A DNA stretch of 64,000 nt, from NCBI GenBank assembly GCA_002722955.1, contig PBMZ01000111.1, positions 22,319-86,318 on the forward strand, in the 5' to 3' direction. A program made the translations under genes and the position numbers. This document shows, piece after piece, positions 1 to 8,496 of this stretch. The number at the start of each line of letters is the position of its first letter. The first letter of the stretch is position 1. The notes beneath the pieces are model-generated. The model ran no database searches and was not told the DNA's origin. It worked only from the letters and a program-made list of their open reading frames with translations. This stretch comes from Planctomycetaceae bacterium. Lineage in GTDB: Bacteria; Planctomycetota; Planctomycetia; Planctomycetales; Planctomycetaceae.

Positions 1-33
1 TCCATTCCATAAAGACGCTATCAGTAAGCGATC

Positions 34-97
34 GTTTAACCCATAGCCGAAGGCGAGGATTGCATCGTAGTGCCTCGCCTTCGGCTACGGGTTAAAC
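34..97. repeat. Intergenic palindrome with 25-bp arms
   Basis: Arms at 34-58 and 73-97 are reverse complements with one mismatch (CATAGCC against CGTAGCC), separated by a 14-base loop. The core GTAGCCGAAGGCGAGG gives the element its character. It lies beyond the 3' end of the downstream cytochrome/DUF1549 gene, so it could fold in the 3' region of that transcript. No T-run follows on either strand, so it is not a standard intrinsic terminator. It resembles dispersed palindromes typical of Rhodopirellula-type genomes; that family link is from memory and not tested. Confidence 0.7.
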
Positions 98-142
98 GAC
101 GTGCTCTTTACCAGGGTTGTTCCTTCAACAATTCGACACAGC

Positions 143-3100
143 CTAATGCACGGTTATGAAGTCGTTGTGATTCAGGAGAACGCGAATCAAACTGTTTCGC
201 GCCCGCAGTGTTTCGTTCGCCACATTCTCTTTCGTAAACAATTGACGCTGTCGATCCAGGAACAGTCGGCACGCTGCTGACTCTTCAGGTGACGGTTTCC
301 GCGATAGGATTCGTTCGAAAGCCATCACGACGAATGGCTCGTCAGCATTCGATTCCGTCGCAAACTGTTCCGAAACCATCGCTGCCAACTCCTTTGCACT
401 CTGCACGGAAAGCGCACTGTTGGCCATTGCCAAGGCCTGTTGCGGCACGATGGTTTCGCTTCGGCGGTAGCAGTCTGTTGGGTTTGGTGGGTTGAACAAA
501 GTCATGAACTGAACCGTACCACCGGCTTCAGGATAAACAGCAAAATACAAACTTCGTCGTTTTGATGTGTCCTCTTGCTTCGGATCAATGTCCTCGCCAC
601 CCAATCGACGGTCAAGTTGCCCCGCGATGTAACGCATGCAATCCCGAACCAGCTCGGCTTCTAGTCGCTTGCGAGAAAATCGCCAATACCAGGTGTTCGC
701 CGAATCCAACTCGAGATTCGGATGCTCGGCCGAAACGCGAGAACTCAGCCGATAAGTTTGACTCGTCACGATCAAACGGTGAAGCCGCTTCATATTCCAC
801 GACCAGGCATCGGGCTCATCCCCTTTCATTAATTCCACCGCCAGCCAGTCCAGCAGTTTGGGATGAGTCGGAAGCTTGCCCCCCCGACCAAAATCGAAAA
901 CGCTGGCGACCAACGGCGTCCCAAAGTGACGCCCCCAAATGTGGTTCACGGCAACTCGCGCTGTCAGCGGATTCTTGCGATCGACCAACCACTTCGCCAA
1001 CGCTCGCCGTCGGCCCGTGCTTTGACGCGGGTACTGCGGCCCCAACGCCGAATAGTCTCTGGGTTGCGATTGCTGTTCGAGGGTCTGCAAAGCCTTCTGC
1101 GCCGCTGCGAGGTTTTGCTGGGCTGTCTTGATCATCTTCTCATCAGGTTTATCGGCCGTCTTTTGCGCTGACGCACTGACCTTTGCCTGGGCAACGGCCG
1201 CGCGAGCCATCTTGATATTTGCCTGATGCTCTAGCTTAGCCGCTGCAACGGACAAAGCCCTCGGCCGTTCAATTGTAGCCGCCGAATACTTTGCAGTCTC
1301 AACCTCAACACGTGCTTGAAAAGCATCGCGCTTGGCCAAAGCCGCAGCGAGTTGCGATTGCGCCGCGGCCAACTTCTCCTCCGCCATCGCATGCTGACTT
1401 TTTAGGCGAGCGAGCTTCGACTGCACGCTGCGAAGTGTTGCGTTGCTCGATTGACCAACAGTGGCCGCAATGAATTCTTCTTCCAGCGCCCCCCGTGTGT
1501 AGCGAACTTCGTCGATCAAGCCAACAACACGTCCGGTGCCATCTGAGTTACCGATCTTAAACAACGTCTCAGAGTTGGGCTTGGCTAGCTTGGCGAAATC
1601 CGCGTCTTTGCTATTCCGGGGGAACCGAAAAGACTGCAAGTTTGAACCTGTAGTCAAATCGGCAACCCACAACGTCACCGACTCACTGGCCATCGTTAAC
1701 GCCACGTAGTAATCCTTGCCCACCTCCATGACGAGTGGCTCGGAATCCTGGATGCGTTGGTTACTCGCGACGTCTCGCAGCTGGCCTTCGTCATTCCAGT
1801 AGCGTAAACGCAGTTCGAATTGTTGACTGTCGAGACCACGATGCAACAACGTCCAACATCCCTCGTAATCAGCGATCGTTTGATTGAAGTTGGTGGCCGC
1901 AACATCGAAGTGCACCAGCGTTTCGAACGTAAAGGTGTTGGCATAAAATCGCTCAGACCCACTAGCCGCCAAGTACGCAAAACTCTTCGTCTGGTTGAAG
2001 GCCGCCGCTTGCTTGTTCTTGATTCCGGTTAAAAGCAAGGCCTTGGCCCCAGAAGCCTTTAGCTCGAAAGCAGCCGCTTCCGGATCCCCCGCTGTGATGC
2101 GATGCAGCACATGTTGGTTGCCGCTGGTGTCGGCCAAGAAACCACTAGCATCATCGGCACCTTCGAATCGCCACCAAGAGATCAAATCATCCGCGTTTCG
2201 TAGAAATGCAGTCTCGCTGTCGTCGGCGATCAACTTCGCGGCGGCAAGTCCCTGCGCGGCCTTCTTAAGTTCTGTTGCAAGCCGTTGTTGCTCAGCATTT
2301 GACTTGGTGATCGCCGGCTTTGCCGTTTCGATCTCCGATGTGAGTTTTGCCAATTCGTCCTGGAGGGCGAACTTCTTGAGTGCCGGATACCAGGCCGTCG
2401 GGGGGAGCAGCAACGATCGAATGCTTAACTCATCACCGCCAACAATAGACGGTGCTCCAGGTGTTACATCGGCACCGTCGATCTTATCGCGGGTGTCACC
2501 CAGCCGATACATTGTCGTCTTCTCGTCGAAGTAATGATCGTACACGCGAGCCAACCCAGCCTTGATTGGAAGAAGTGAACCACTCGAGCTAGGCTTGTAA
2601 CGGATGTACTTTGTCAGAGCTGGTCCGCCCGGAACTCGATCGTGTCGCAACTCGAGCGGCTCGAAGAATGCCCGGAACCGAAAATACTCCTCTTGGGAGA
2701 TTGGGTCGTACTTGTGATCGTGGCAATGGCAGCAGTTCAATCGTAAACCAAGGAACGCTTTGCCAGTGTGCTCGACGAGGTCTTGCTTCCAGGTGTCGTA
2801 GTTCAGAGAAAACCAATTGCGAACGATAAAGCCCAACGCGGGCATCCGCTCGTCGTCATCGGGATAAAGTTCATCGGTGGCAATCATTTCGGCCACCATT
2901 TCATCGTAGCCTTTGTCTTCGTTCAGCGAATCGACGATCCAATCGCGCCAGCGCCAGATGTGAGGATAGCTGTTTCGCACGTCGTTGACTTGGCGACGTC
3001 CGTACCAGTCGCTGTAACGCCAGATGTCCATCCAGTGCCGGCCCCAACGCTCACCGTAATGAGGGCTCGCCAACAGTCGATCAACGACACGTTCGTAGGC

Positions 3101-3742
3101 GTTCGGTGATTCGTCGGCCAAGAAAGCGTGCAATTCGTCGCGCGTTGGCGGAAGACCGATCAAGTCCAAGTAGACGCGCCGCAACAGAATATCACGCCGT
3201 GCTTCGCCAACCGCCCGGATGCCGTGTTGCTCACGCGTCTCCGCGATGAACAAATCGATTGGATTCTGGAAACGTTGATCCTTAACGACCGGCAGCGGAG
3301 ATTGAACTGGCCGCTGAAACGCCCAGTGTGCTCGCGGGTCTGCTTCGGGTTCTTCGCCCTTCGGTGATCTCGCGCCCTGCAAGATCCAGCGTTTGATCAG
3401 CTCGATCTGTTCGGCACTGAGTGGTTTGCCCTCGGGCGGCATTCGCTCGCCTTCGTCGGCTGCCGTGATTCGCTCGACAAGATGGCTGGTTTGCGGTTTA
3501 CTCGCAACGATCGCTGGTCCGCCATCACCGCCCTTGCGGATTAGAGTTCCGCTGTCTAAACGCAAACCCGATTCTTGTTTCAGTGCGCCATGGCAAGCAA
3601 AGCAGCGAGCCTTGAAGATGGGTTTGATGTCCTTGAGATAGTCGACATCCTGAGCAACGGCAGATTGTACACACGCTGAGATCAGCGTCGTAAAAACGCA
3701 AAGCCGTAGAGCACTGTCGGTAAACTTGATCAAACCAAACAC
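143..3742 (-). CDS. Secreted planctomycete cytochrome c protein with DUF1549, LamG-like and DUF1553 domains
   Basis: Exported protein of the PSCyt1/DUF1549/DUF1553 family, abundant in planctomycetes and thought to act in extracytoplasmic degradation; its reaction is unknown. After a signal segment (LCVFTTLISACVQSAVAQ) comes a cytochrome c-like domain with heme motif CFACH and a distal MPP segment, then DUF1549. A LamG/concanavalin-like domain (around WWRFEG) follows, flanked by two Ala/Lys/Gln-rich coiled coils, and DUF1553 forms the C-terminus. The longest frame starts at an ATG at 3814, giving an unusually long stretch before the signal. A GTG at 3742 puts the signal peptide near the N-terminus, with GGGGG just upstream, so I prefer it. 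The DUF1501 partner usually found next to such genes is not adjacent here. Confidence 0.9.
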   Translation of the reverse strand: MFGLIKFTDSALRLCVFTTLISACVQSAVAQDVDYLKDIKPIFKARCFACHGALKQESGLRLDSGTLIRKGGDGGPAIVASKPQTSHLVERITAADEGERMPPEGKPLSAEQIELIKRWILQGARSPKGEEPEADPRAHWAFQRPVQSPLPVVKDQRFQNPIDLFIAETREQHGIRAVGEARRDILLRRVYLDLIGLPPTRDELHAFLADESPNAYERVVDRLLASPHYGERWGRHWMDIWRYSDWYGRRQVNDVRNSYPHIWRWRDWIVDSLNEDKGYDEMVAEMIATDELYPDDDERMPALGFIVRNWFSLNYDTWKQDLVEHTGKAFLGLRLNCCHCHDHKYDPISQEEYFRFRAFFEPLELRHDRVPGGPALTKYIRYKPSSSGSLLPIKAGLARVYDHYFDEKTTMYRLGDTRDKIDGADVTPGAPSIVGGDELSIRSLLLPPTAWYPALKKFALQDELAKLTSEIETAKPAITKSNAEQQRLATELKKAAQGLAAAKLIADDSETAFLRNADDLISWWRFEGADDASGFLADTSGNQHVLHRITAGDPEAAAFELKASGAKALLLTGIKNKQAAAFNQTKSFAYLAASGSERFYANTFTFETLVHFDVAATNFNQTIADYEGCWTLLHRGLDSQQFELRLRYWNDEGQLRDVASNQRIQDSEPLVMEVGKDYYVALTMASESVTLWVADLTTGSNLQSFRFPRNSKDADFAKLAKPNSETLFKIGNSDGTGRVVGLIDEVRYTRGALEEEFIAATVGQSSNATLRSVQSKLARLKSQHAMAEEKLAAAQSQLAAALAKRDAFQARVEVETAKYSAATIERPRALSVAAAKLEHQANIKMARAAVAQAKVSASAQKTADKPDEKMIKTAQQNLAAAQKALQTLEQQSQPRDYSALGPQYPRQSTGRRRALAKWLVDRKNPLTARVAVNHIWGRHFGTPLVASVFDFGRGGKLPTHPKLLDWLAVELMKGDEPDAWSWNMKRLHRLIVTSQTYRLSSRVSAEHPNLELDSANTWYWRFSRKRLEAELVRDCMRYIAGQLDRRLGGEDIDPKQEDTSKRRSLYFAVYPEAGGTVQFMTLFNPPNPTDCYRRSETIVPQQALAMANSALSVQSAKELAAMVSEQFATESNADEPFVVMAFERILSRKPSPEESAACRLFLDRQRQLFTKENVANETLRARNSLIRVLLNHNDFITVH

Positions 3743-3869
3743 GGTTGACCCCCATGCATGATGGTGAAGCGAGTAAAACCGCAGCTTCAATGATAGACCC
3801 CACCACGCGGGCACGCAACGCGAGCATTCGCCTCAATGATTGTAAGCAGTGGTACAGTTTGGCGTAGGT

Positions 3870-3909
3870 GCCGTCGCCAGACGGCGGATATGCACGCTCT
3901 GGCGAGCGT
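3870..3909. repeat. Two tandem hairpins with complementary loops
   Basis: A GCCGTC/GACGGC stem with loop GCCA (3870-3885) is followed by an ACGCTC/GAGCGT stem with loop TGGC (3894-3909). The two tetraloops are complementary, so the hairpins could kiss, or the whole unit could be read as one imperfect inverted repeat. It lies between the ddl 3' end and the cytochrome gene start. Function is unknown; I infer a dispersed repeat. Confidence 0.55.
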
Positions 3910-4003
3910 AGCTACCATCACCTGATTGTAGACTGGAACGTTTGGAGTGTACCCATTTATCGCCGCACTCCAAAGATCACAGCCGCGAAGTATGAGCTAT
4001 ATG

Positions 4004-4028
4004 AGCGAAAGTCTTGACGACTTTCGCT
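4004..4028 (-). terminator. Hairpin overlapping the ddl stop codon
   Basis: Ten-base arms AGCGAAAGTC and GACTTTCGCT are perfect complements around a five-base loop. The stem covers most of the ddl stop codon (4027-4029). No strong U-tract follows on the minus strand, so termination is possible but unproven; a role in mRNA 3'-end protection is equally possible. Confidence 0.45.
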
Positions 4029-5037
4029 ACGCGGGGTCTTCGCTCTTTACCTTGGCGACGGCGGACCGTCTTAGGAAGTGCGGGCCTTTTAGCGGTGGCT
4101 TTGTTGGCATGCATCCAGCGACCGCGATCTCGGCAACATCTGTCAGTGATAGGCCGACTTCGGCTGCCGCTTTGGGGATTAAGCTGTGATCCGTGAAGCC
4201 CGGGATCGTGTTCACCTCGAGGACCCACGGTCGCAAGGTTGAATCGACTCGCAAATCCACTCGAGTGATGCCGCTGACTCCCAGTGATTGGCAGGCAGCT
4301 CGCGAAATGGCCGCGAGCTGCTGAGCGACGCCTTGAGGTAACTCGGCATCAAAGTCGTATTCGGTGGCTTCGTCGTGATACTTGGCTTTGTAGTCGAAGA
4401 AACCGCGTGGGGTCGCGATGTGAATTGGTGGAAACGCTTCGGTATCGAATAAGCCAACCGTCCATTCCGCGCCAACAATGGCTGCTTCCAAAATTCCATG
4501 CCGATCAAATTGCAAACAACTCAAAACGGCACTGTCGAGCCCCTCTGAAGTTTCGACAATCGTGACGCCAATACTCGACCCCTGCTTGTCAGGTTTCACA
4601 ACAAGTGGGTATCCGATCGATTCCGCCATCCGGTGGATGTCATCGATGTTGTCGGCATGATTGAACAGGGCGTAATCGGGAGTCGGCACGCCAGCGATTC
4701 CAAAGCGTTCTTTAGCCGCCGACTTGCTAAAAGCCCGCCGCGACGACTCGGCGTCACTTCCAGTGTAGGGCACTTTGGCATCAGCAAGGATTTCTTGAAC
4801 CTGCCCGTCCTCGCCAAACGAACCGTGAAGAGCGATGAAGGCAACATCGATCTCGTTAAAGTCGTATGTCGTCAAGTCCTCGCTGGCGGGATCGATCGAG
4901 GTCACACTGTGGCCGCGTTCCATCAAAGCTCGCGTAATAGCTTTGCCACTTTGCAAACTGATTTCGCGCTCGAACGAGTTGCCGCCAGACAAGACAGCAA
5001 TCCTTGTCGGCGGAAGATTGGGAGCTTTGAAATTCAC
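4027..5037 (-). CDS. ddl: D-alanine--D-alanine ligase
   Basis: ATP-grasp ligase that joins two D-alanines for the peptidoglycan stem peptide, acting in the cytoplasm. Family motifs are intact: the N-terminal SGGNSFEREIS loop, LHGSFGEDG near residues 69-78, GSSIGV in the ATP-grasp region, and the metal/substrate motif LEVNTIPGFT near the C-terminus. At 336 residues it is slightly longer than typical because of a basic C-terminal tail. It follows murB by about 45 bp on the same strand, giving the order murC-murB-ddl. This shows the organism keeps a peptidoglycan precursor pathway. Confidence 0.96.
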   Translation of the reverse strand: MNFKAPNLPPTRIAVLSGGNSFEREISLQSGKAITRALMERGHSVTSIDPASEDLTTYDFNEIDVAFIALHGSFGEDGQVQEILADAKVPYTGSDAESSRRAFSKSAAKERFGIAGVPTPDYALFNHADNIDDIHRMAESIGYPLVVKPDKQGSSIGVTIVETSEGLDSAVLSCLQFDRHGILEAAIVGAEWTVGLFDTEAFPPIHIATPRGFFDYKAKYHDEATEYDFDAELPQGVAQQLAAISRAACQSLGVSGITRVDLRVDSTLRPWVLEVNTIPGFTDHSLIPKAAAEVGLSLTDVAEIAVAGCMPTKPPLKGPHFLRRSAVAKVKSEDPA

Positions 5038-5081
5038 CGCAGGCCTCCGTTGCTCAAACGGTTGGGGTCACGGCGGGACTC

Positions 5082-5960
5082 TTACCAAATCTGAATTTCC
5101 AGCTCTAGGTCAACTCCGAACTGCTCGTCAACCTTTTCTCGCGCCATCTCGACCAACTGCAAGATGTCTTCGGCCTTCGTACCCTCTTCGGTCACGATGA
5201 AATTAGCGTGACGTTCGCTGATGGTGGCACTGCCCACGCTAGTTCCTTTCAGGCCGGCGCGTTCAATCAATGCACCGGCGCTCAGACCGCGAGGATTCTT
5301 GAAGATGCAACCGGCCGATTGGAATGTCAGCGGCTGAGTGGCCTTTTTCATGATCCACAGTTTGCGCATGCGGCGAGTGATCTCGTCGGCGTCACCGCGT
5401 TCCAGTTGAAACGTGGCGTCTAAGATGACTAGCTCGTTGATGCTACTTTGGCGGTAAGCGAATGTTAGCTCGTCCTCAGAACGTGTGAATTTCTCGCCCT
5501 GCACGGTGAGAACGCTGACGCTTTGAACGAATTGGCCAACATCACCACTGCGACCGCCGGCGTTTCCTTTGAGTGCGCCGCCGAGCGTGCCAGGGATGCC
5601 CGCGAGAGTCTCGAGCCCCGCCAATCCGGCTTTGACGCTTTCGGTCATGATGTTCGAGAGCAAAGCACCTGCCTGTGCTTGGACGACGGTATCGCTGACA
5701 CTGACGGCACTGAAAGCATCACCGACTAGTCGGATGACGAGACCCGCAACCGTTTCGTCTCGGACGAGGATATTGGAGCCGCCGCCCAATAGATGCACGG
5801 CAATGCTGTTTTCATGGCAACACGAAACGAGCTCGGTCAATTGCTGCTCGTTTTGCGGTTCAGCGTAGAATTCGGCGTTGCCGCCGGTTTTGAGCCAAGT
5901 AAGCGGTGCGAGCGGCTTATCCCGCTCGATGATGTCTGCGAAGTCGTCGAGTGAACTCAT
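5082..5960 (-). CDS. murB: UDP-N-acetylmuramate dehydrogenase
   Basis: FAD-dependent reductase that converts UDP-GlcNAc-enolpyruvate to UDP-MurNAc using NADPH. The FAD-binding region shows LGGGSNILV (about 58-66) and GIPGTLGGALKGNAGG (about 121-136). AYRQSSI supplies the YRxS element. The proton-donor segment reads SAGCIFKNP, with Cys218 where the E. coli enzyme has Ser; cysteine is an accepted variant there. At 292 residues it is the shorter type II form. Its start lies inside the 3' end of murC (44-bp overlap), which suggests translational coupling. Confidence 0.96.
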   Translation of the reverse strand: MSSLDDFADIIERDKPLAPLTWLKTGGNAEFYAEPQNEQQLTELVSCCHENSIAVHLLGGGSNILVRDETVAGLVIRLVGDAFSAVSVSDTVVQAQAGALLSNIMTESVKAGLAGLETLAGIPGTLGGALKGNAGGRSGDVGQFVQSVSVLTVQGEKFTRSEDELTFAYRQSSINELVILDATFQLERGDADEITRRMRKLWIMKKATQPLTFQSAGCIFKNPRGLSAGALIERAGLKGTSVGSATISERHANFIVTEEGTKAEDILQLVEMAREKVDEQFGVDLELEIQIW

Positions 5961-7386
5961 CTTGTACCCGGTCGATATTTCCTGCGCCCATTGTGATTAA
6001 AACGTCGCCAGGAAGTGTCTCATCCTCAAGAGTTGCAATCAAGTCGTCAAGGGTCGCGATCACCTGGATTTTTCGACCGCGGCGTTCAATTCGTTCGGCC
6101 AATTCCTGGATCACCCGCGAAGAGCCGTCGCCATCGGACTCGCGAGCCGCGAAGATCGGCAGCAGCAGAACATTGTCGGCCAAGTCAAAACTGGCCGCAA
6201 ATTCATCCATCAAAGCCGTTGTTCGCGACTCTTGATGAGGCTGAAAAGCACACGTAATCCGGCGATTCTGGAACTGGTCCCGAGCCGCCTTCAAGGTCGC
6301 TTGCACGGCGGTTGGGTGATGAGCGTAATCGTCGATCAAAGTGGCTCCACGCCAAGATCCTCGCATCTCGAAACGGCGTCGAATACCGCGGTACTCATGC
6401 AATGCTTCTCGAATCGCGTCGGCAGAAACTCCCAGCGAGTGGCAAAGTGCGGTGGCCGCCAACGCGTTCAGCATGTTGTGACGGCCGGGTTGCTGCAGGC
6501 TGATCTCTGTGAAAAACTGCTGCTCGTGGAAGACTCGGAAACGAATGACGCCCGTCGTTTTCCTCAAATCGGCGGCCCACCAATTGGATTCCGGCACGCT
6601 GGAAAACGTTTTCACGGTTGCCTTGCAATTCTTGACGACATCCGCGGCGTGACCGCAATCGTCTCGAACTAGGACCATGCCGTCTTGAGGAACGCTTTCG
6701 GCGAATTCAGCGAACGCGCGTTGGGTTTCCTCGAAAGTCGCGAAACAATCAAAGTGGTCGGGCTCGACGCCAAGAATCGCCGCGAATTGTGGCGAGTACT
6801 CCAAGAAGTTACGTTGATACTCACAACTCTCGACGACCAACAGAGGCTCTCCCTGAGACCACCCGCTGCTGCCGGTATCGCACAATTCGGCTCCGACGAT
6901 GGCTGAATGACTGACTCCCGCCGAGCGGAGAATCGACGCGGTCATCGATGTGGTTGAACTCTTGCCATGAGTCCCCGCGATGCAGACACCGGTCCGATCC
7001 TTCATCAGCGAGCCGATCATCTCGCTGTAAGAAAGCTGCGGGATGTGCAACTCGTTGGCTCGCTGTCGTTCCGGGTTGTCGGCTTTGACGGCTGAGGTAT
7101 AGACCAAGACGTCAACGTCCGGGCCTAACAACATCAGATCGTGGCCGCAGTGAAACCGCAGGCCTCGTTGTTCGAGGTCGCGAATGGCGGTCGTTTGTTG
7201 CAAGTCCGATCCCGAAACGCTCCAACCTAAGTCGAGCAACATTTCGGCGAGTGCTTTCATCCCCGCTCCGCAGATACCGACCAGATGGACACACTTGGCG
7301 CCATCAGTTGTCGATACCTCGGAAAGTCGAAGCCTAGGGAGTCGAGAGATGACCTGAGGAAACGTCATAAGTGGGTTTTCTGGCAA
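5917..7386 (-). CDS. murC: UDP-N-acetylmuramate--L-alanine ligase
   Basis: Mur ligase that adds L-Ala to UDP-MurNAc with ATP hydrolysis. It has the N-terminal Rossmann motif GICGAGMKALAEML (about 37-50), the ATP P-loop GTHGKSSTT (138-146), and the DDYAHHPTAV segment of the C-terminal domain. The reading frame opens with a TTG at 7386; an in-frame ATG at 7368 (MTFPQV) is an equally plausible start, and neither has a strong ribosome-binding site. First gene of the murC-murB-ddl run, overlapping murB by 44 bp. Confidence 0.95.
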   Translation of the reverse strand: MPENPLMTFPQVISRLPRLRLSEVSTTDGAKCVHLVGICGAGMKALAEMLLDLGWSVSGSDLQQTTAIRDLEQRGLRFHCGHDLMLLGPDVDVLVYTSAVKADNPERQRANELHIPQLSYSEMIGSLMKDRTGVCIAGTHGKSSTTSMTASILRSAGVSHSAIVGAELCDTGSSGWSQGEPLLVVESCEYQRNFLEYSPQFAAILGVEPDHFDCFATFEETQRAFAEFAESVPQDGMVLVRDDCGHAADVVKNCKATVKTFSSVPESNWWAADLRKTTGVIRFRVFHEQQFFTEISLQQPGRHNMLNALAATALCHSLGVSADAIREALHEYRGIRRRFEMRGSWRGATLIDDYAHHPTAVQATLKAARDQFQNRRITCAFQPHQESRTTALMDEFAASFDLADNVLLLPIFAARESDGDGSSRVIQELAERIERRGRKIQVIATLDDLIATLEDETLPGDVLITMGAGNIDRVQDEFTRRLRRHHRAG

Positions 7387-7960
7387 GGAATGTGGTCTCC
7401 GACCGCAGTTGGTCGTGTTAACCGATTCGCTTTATCGCCCTCAGCATCGTGACGCCTTCAACGGTTATTCCGTCCGCAACAATTGGGACCATTTTTCCTT
7501 TCATCCGTTCATCATCGTGCCGGTTGGTAACGCTTGGAAAGCGTGGCAAACTTTGCGGATTAGCCAAACGGACGGGATTATGTCGATTGTACGGACTTCC
7601 GAGAAGGTCATTCTTGAGCGCCGGCGCTGTCGAGAAGACACCGTTGCGGCGCGGCTCAAGCCCAATGGTCCCAGAGTTGTCCATATCCTCAAGTCAGCCG
7701 CTGCCCGTGAGGTCTCAGACGTCACGCTCAGCGGTTGAGTAGCTGCCCTAAAGAGGTATTGCTTTCTTGGTACGATGAATGCGAAAACAAAGTCACGAAT
7801 CCGTTTTCGTGACACATTGCCATACAGAACTATATGTGGTGCGATCTAAGCGAATGTCGCAAGACCTTCACGTCTGGTCAGCGCTACTCTGCCCACTGGT
7901 TGCAACCACCACTCACCAAGAAACCATAACTGGCCTTTCGATCAACCTCTCAACTGTGCC
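7387..7960. other. No supported gene upstream of murC
   Basis: About 570 bases between the murC start and the first decayed gene. Short open frames exist on both strands, but none shows a recognisable domain, convincing ribosome-binding site or believable composition. The murC promoter must lie at its left end; I could not pick a convincing -35/-10 pair. The last 110 bases (7850-7960) are open in the frame of the following pseudogene and contain a plausible in-frame extension (NHNWPFDQPLNCAV). Confidence 0.5.
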
Positions 7961-8206
7961 GTGATTTCATTGCTCCAAATTGTGTTCGAGGGTGCGCCAA
8001 TTCTTCACGTGTCACACGATACTGACGACCACGGCTGGCAATTCCTAAAGCTTGACGATGCTCGCGAAGAGGATGCTTCCGTCGTCTCACTCGACCAAAT
8101 CGTGAAACTTGATCCGACCGTCCTGGCAGTTGCCGATCTTCCGCCAGGGTAGCATGCTTGGCGTCAATCTATCGATCATGACTGGATACGTGAGCCGAAT
8201 GATTGA
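7961..8206 (+). pseudogene. Small protein with DDHGWQFL and DLPPGW-type motifs, interrupted by an amber codon
   Basis: The frame encodes segments GAPILHVSHDTDDHGWQFL and LDPTVLAVADLPPG, then hits TAG at 8150-8152. Beyond the stop the same frame continues HAWRQSIDHDWIREPND to a natural TGA at 8204-8206. A Trp (TGG) at the stop would give a continuous ADLPPGWHAWRQS, so one G-to-A change explains the break. The N-terminus may also be lost: the frame stays open back to 7850 with a protein-like sequence but no start codon. I do not know the family name; it somewhat resembles small DUF2185-type immunity-like proteins, which is a weak impression. It is followed by two other decayed genes. Confidence 0.6.
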
Positions 8207-8273
8207 CAGTTGCCAGTTCCGCCGCACAACAGGGGAGACGCCGGCCACACACCCCGTTGGGAGTCACAGCGTA

Positions 8274-8492
8274 ATGGCAAACCAACGCAAAAATCCGCTC
8301 AGCGTGGAACTCAAAACCATCGACGAATCCGTGACGGCCGAGGAGATTGCTGTTGCCTTTCGTGAGATGGTGAAGTGGATTCCATGCCCTAATTGCGCTG
8401 AAGCATTCACAGATGCCGCTGTCGATTGGGGCGATGCGTGGTCCGAGGGGAGACGTGCGGCGACGGCTATGCGAAACCGTTGTGCGATCTAA
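8274..8492 (+). CDS. Short open frame in the decayed patch, uncertain gene
   Basis: A 72-residue frame starting at ATG 8274. It includes a segment ELKTIDESVTAEEIAVAFREM, then WIPCPNC, and ends RNRCAI. The sequence is protein-like (charged helix followed by a CPNC pair), but I recognise no family. It sits between two pseudogenes and overlaps nothing solid, so it may be a remnant whose C-terminus is lost. There is no good ribosome-binding site. Low confidence that it is expressed. Confidence 0.25.
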   Translation: MANQRKNPLSVELKTIDESVTAEEIAVAFREMVKWIPCPNCAEAFTDAAVDWGDAWSEGRRAATAMRNRCAI

Positions 8493-8496
8493 GTCG

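Noticed and set aside
7409..7815. Small open frames on both strands between murC and the pseudogene patch
   Set aside because: No domain, unlikely composition, no ribosome-binding site, and overlapping frames on both strands.
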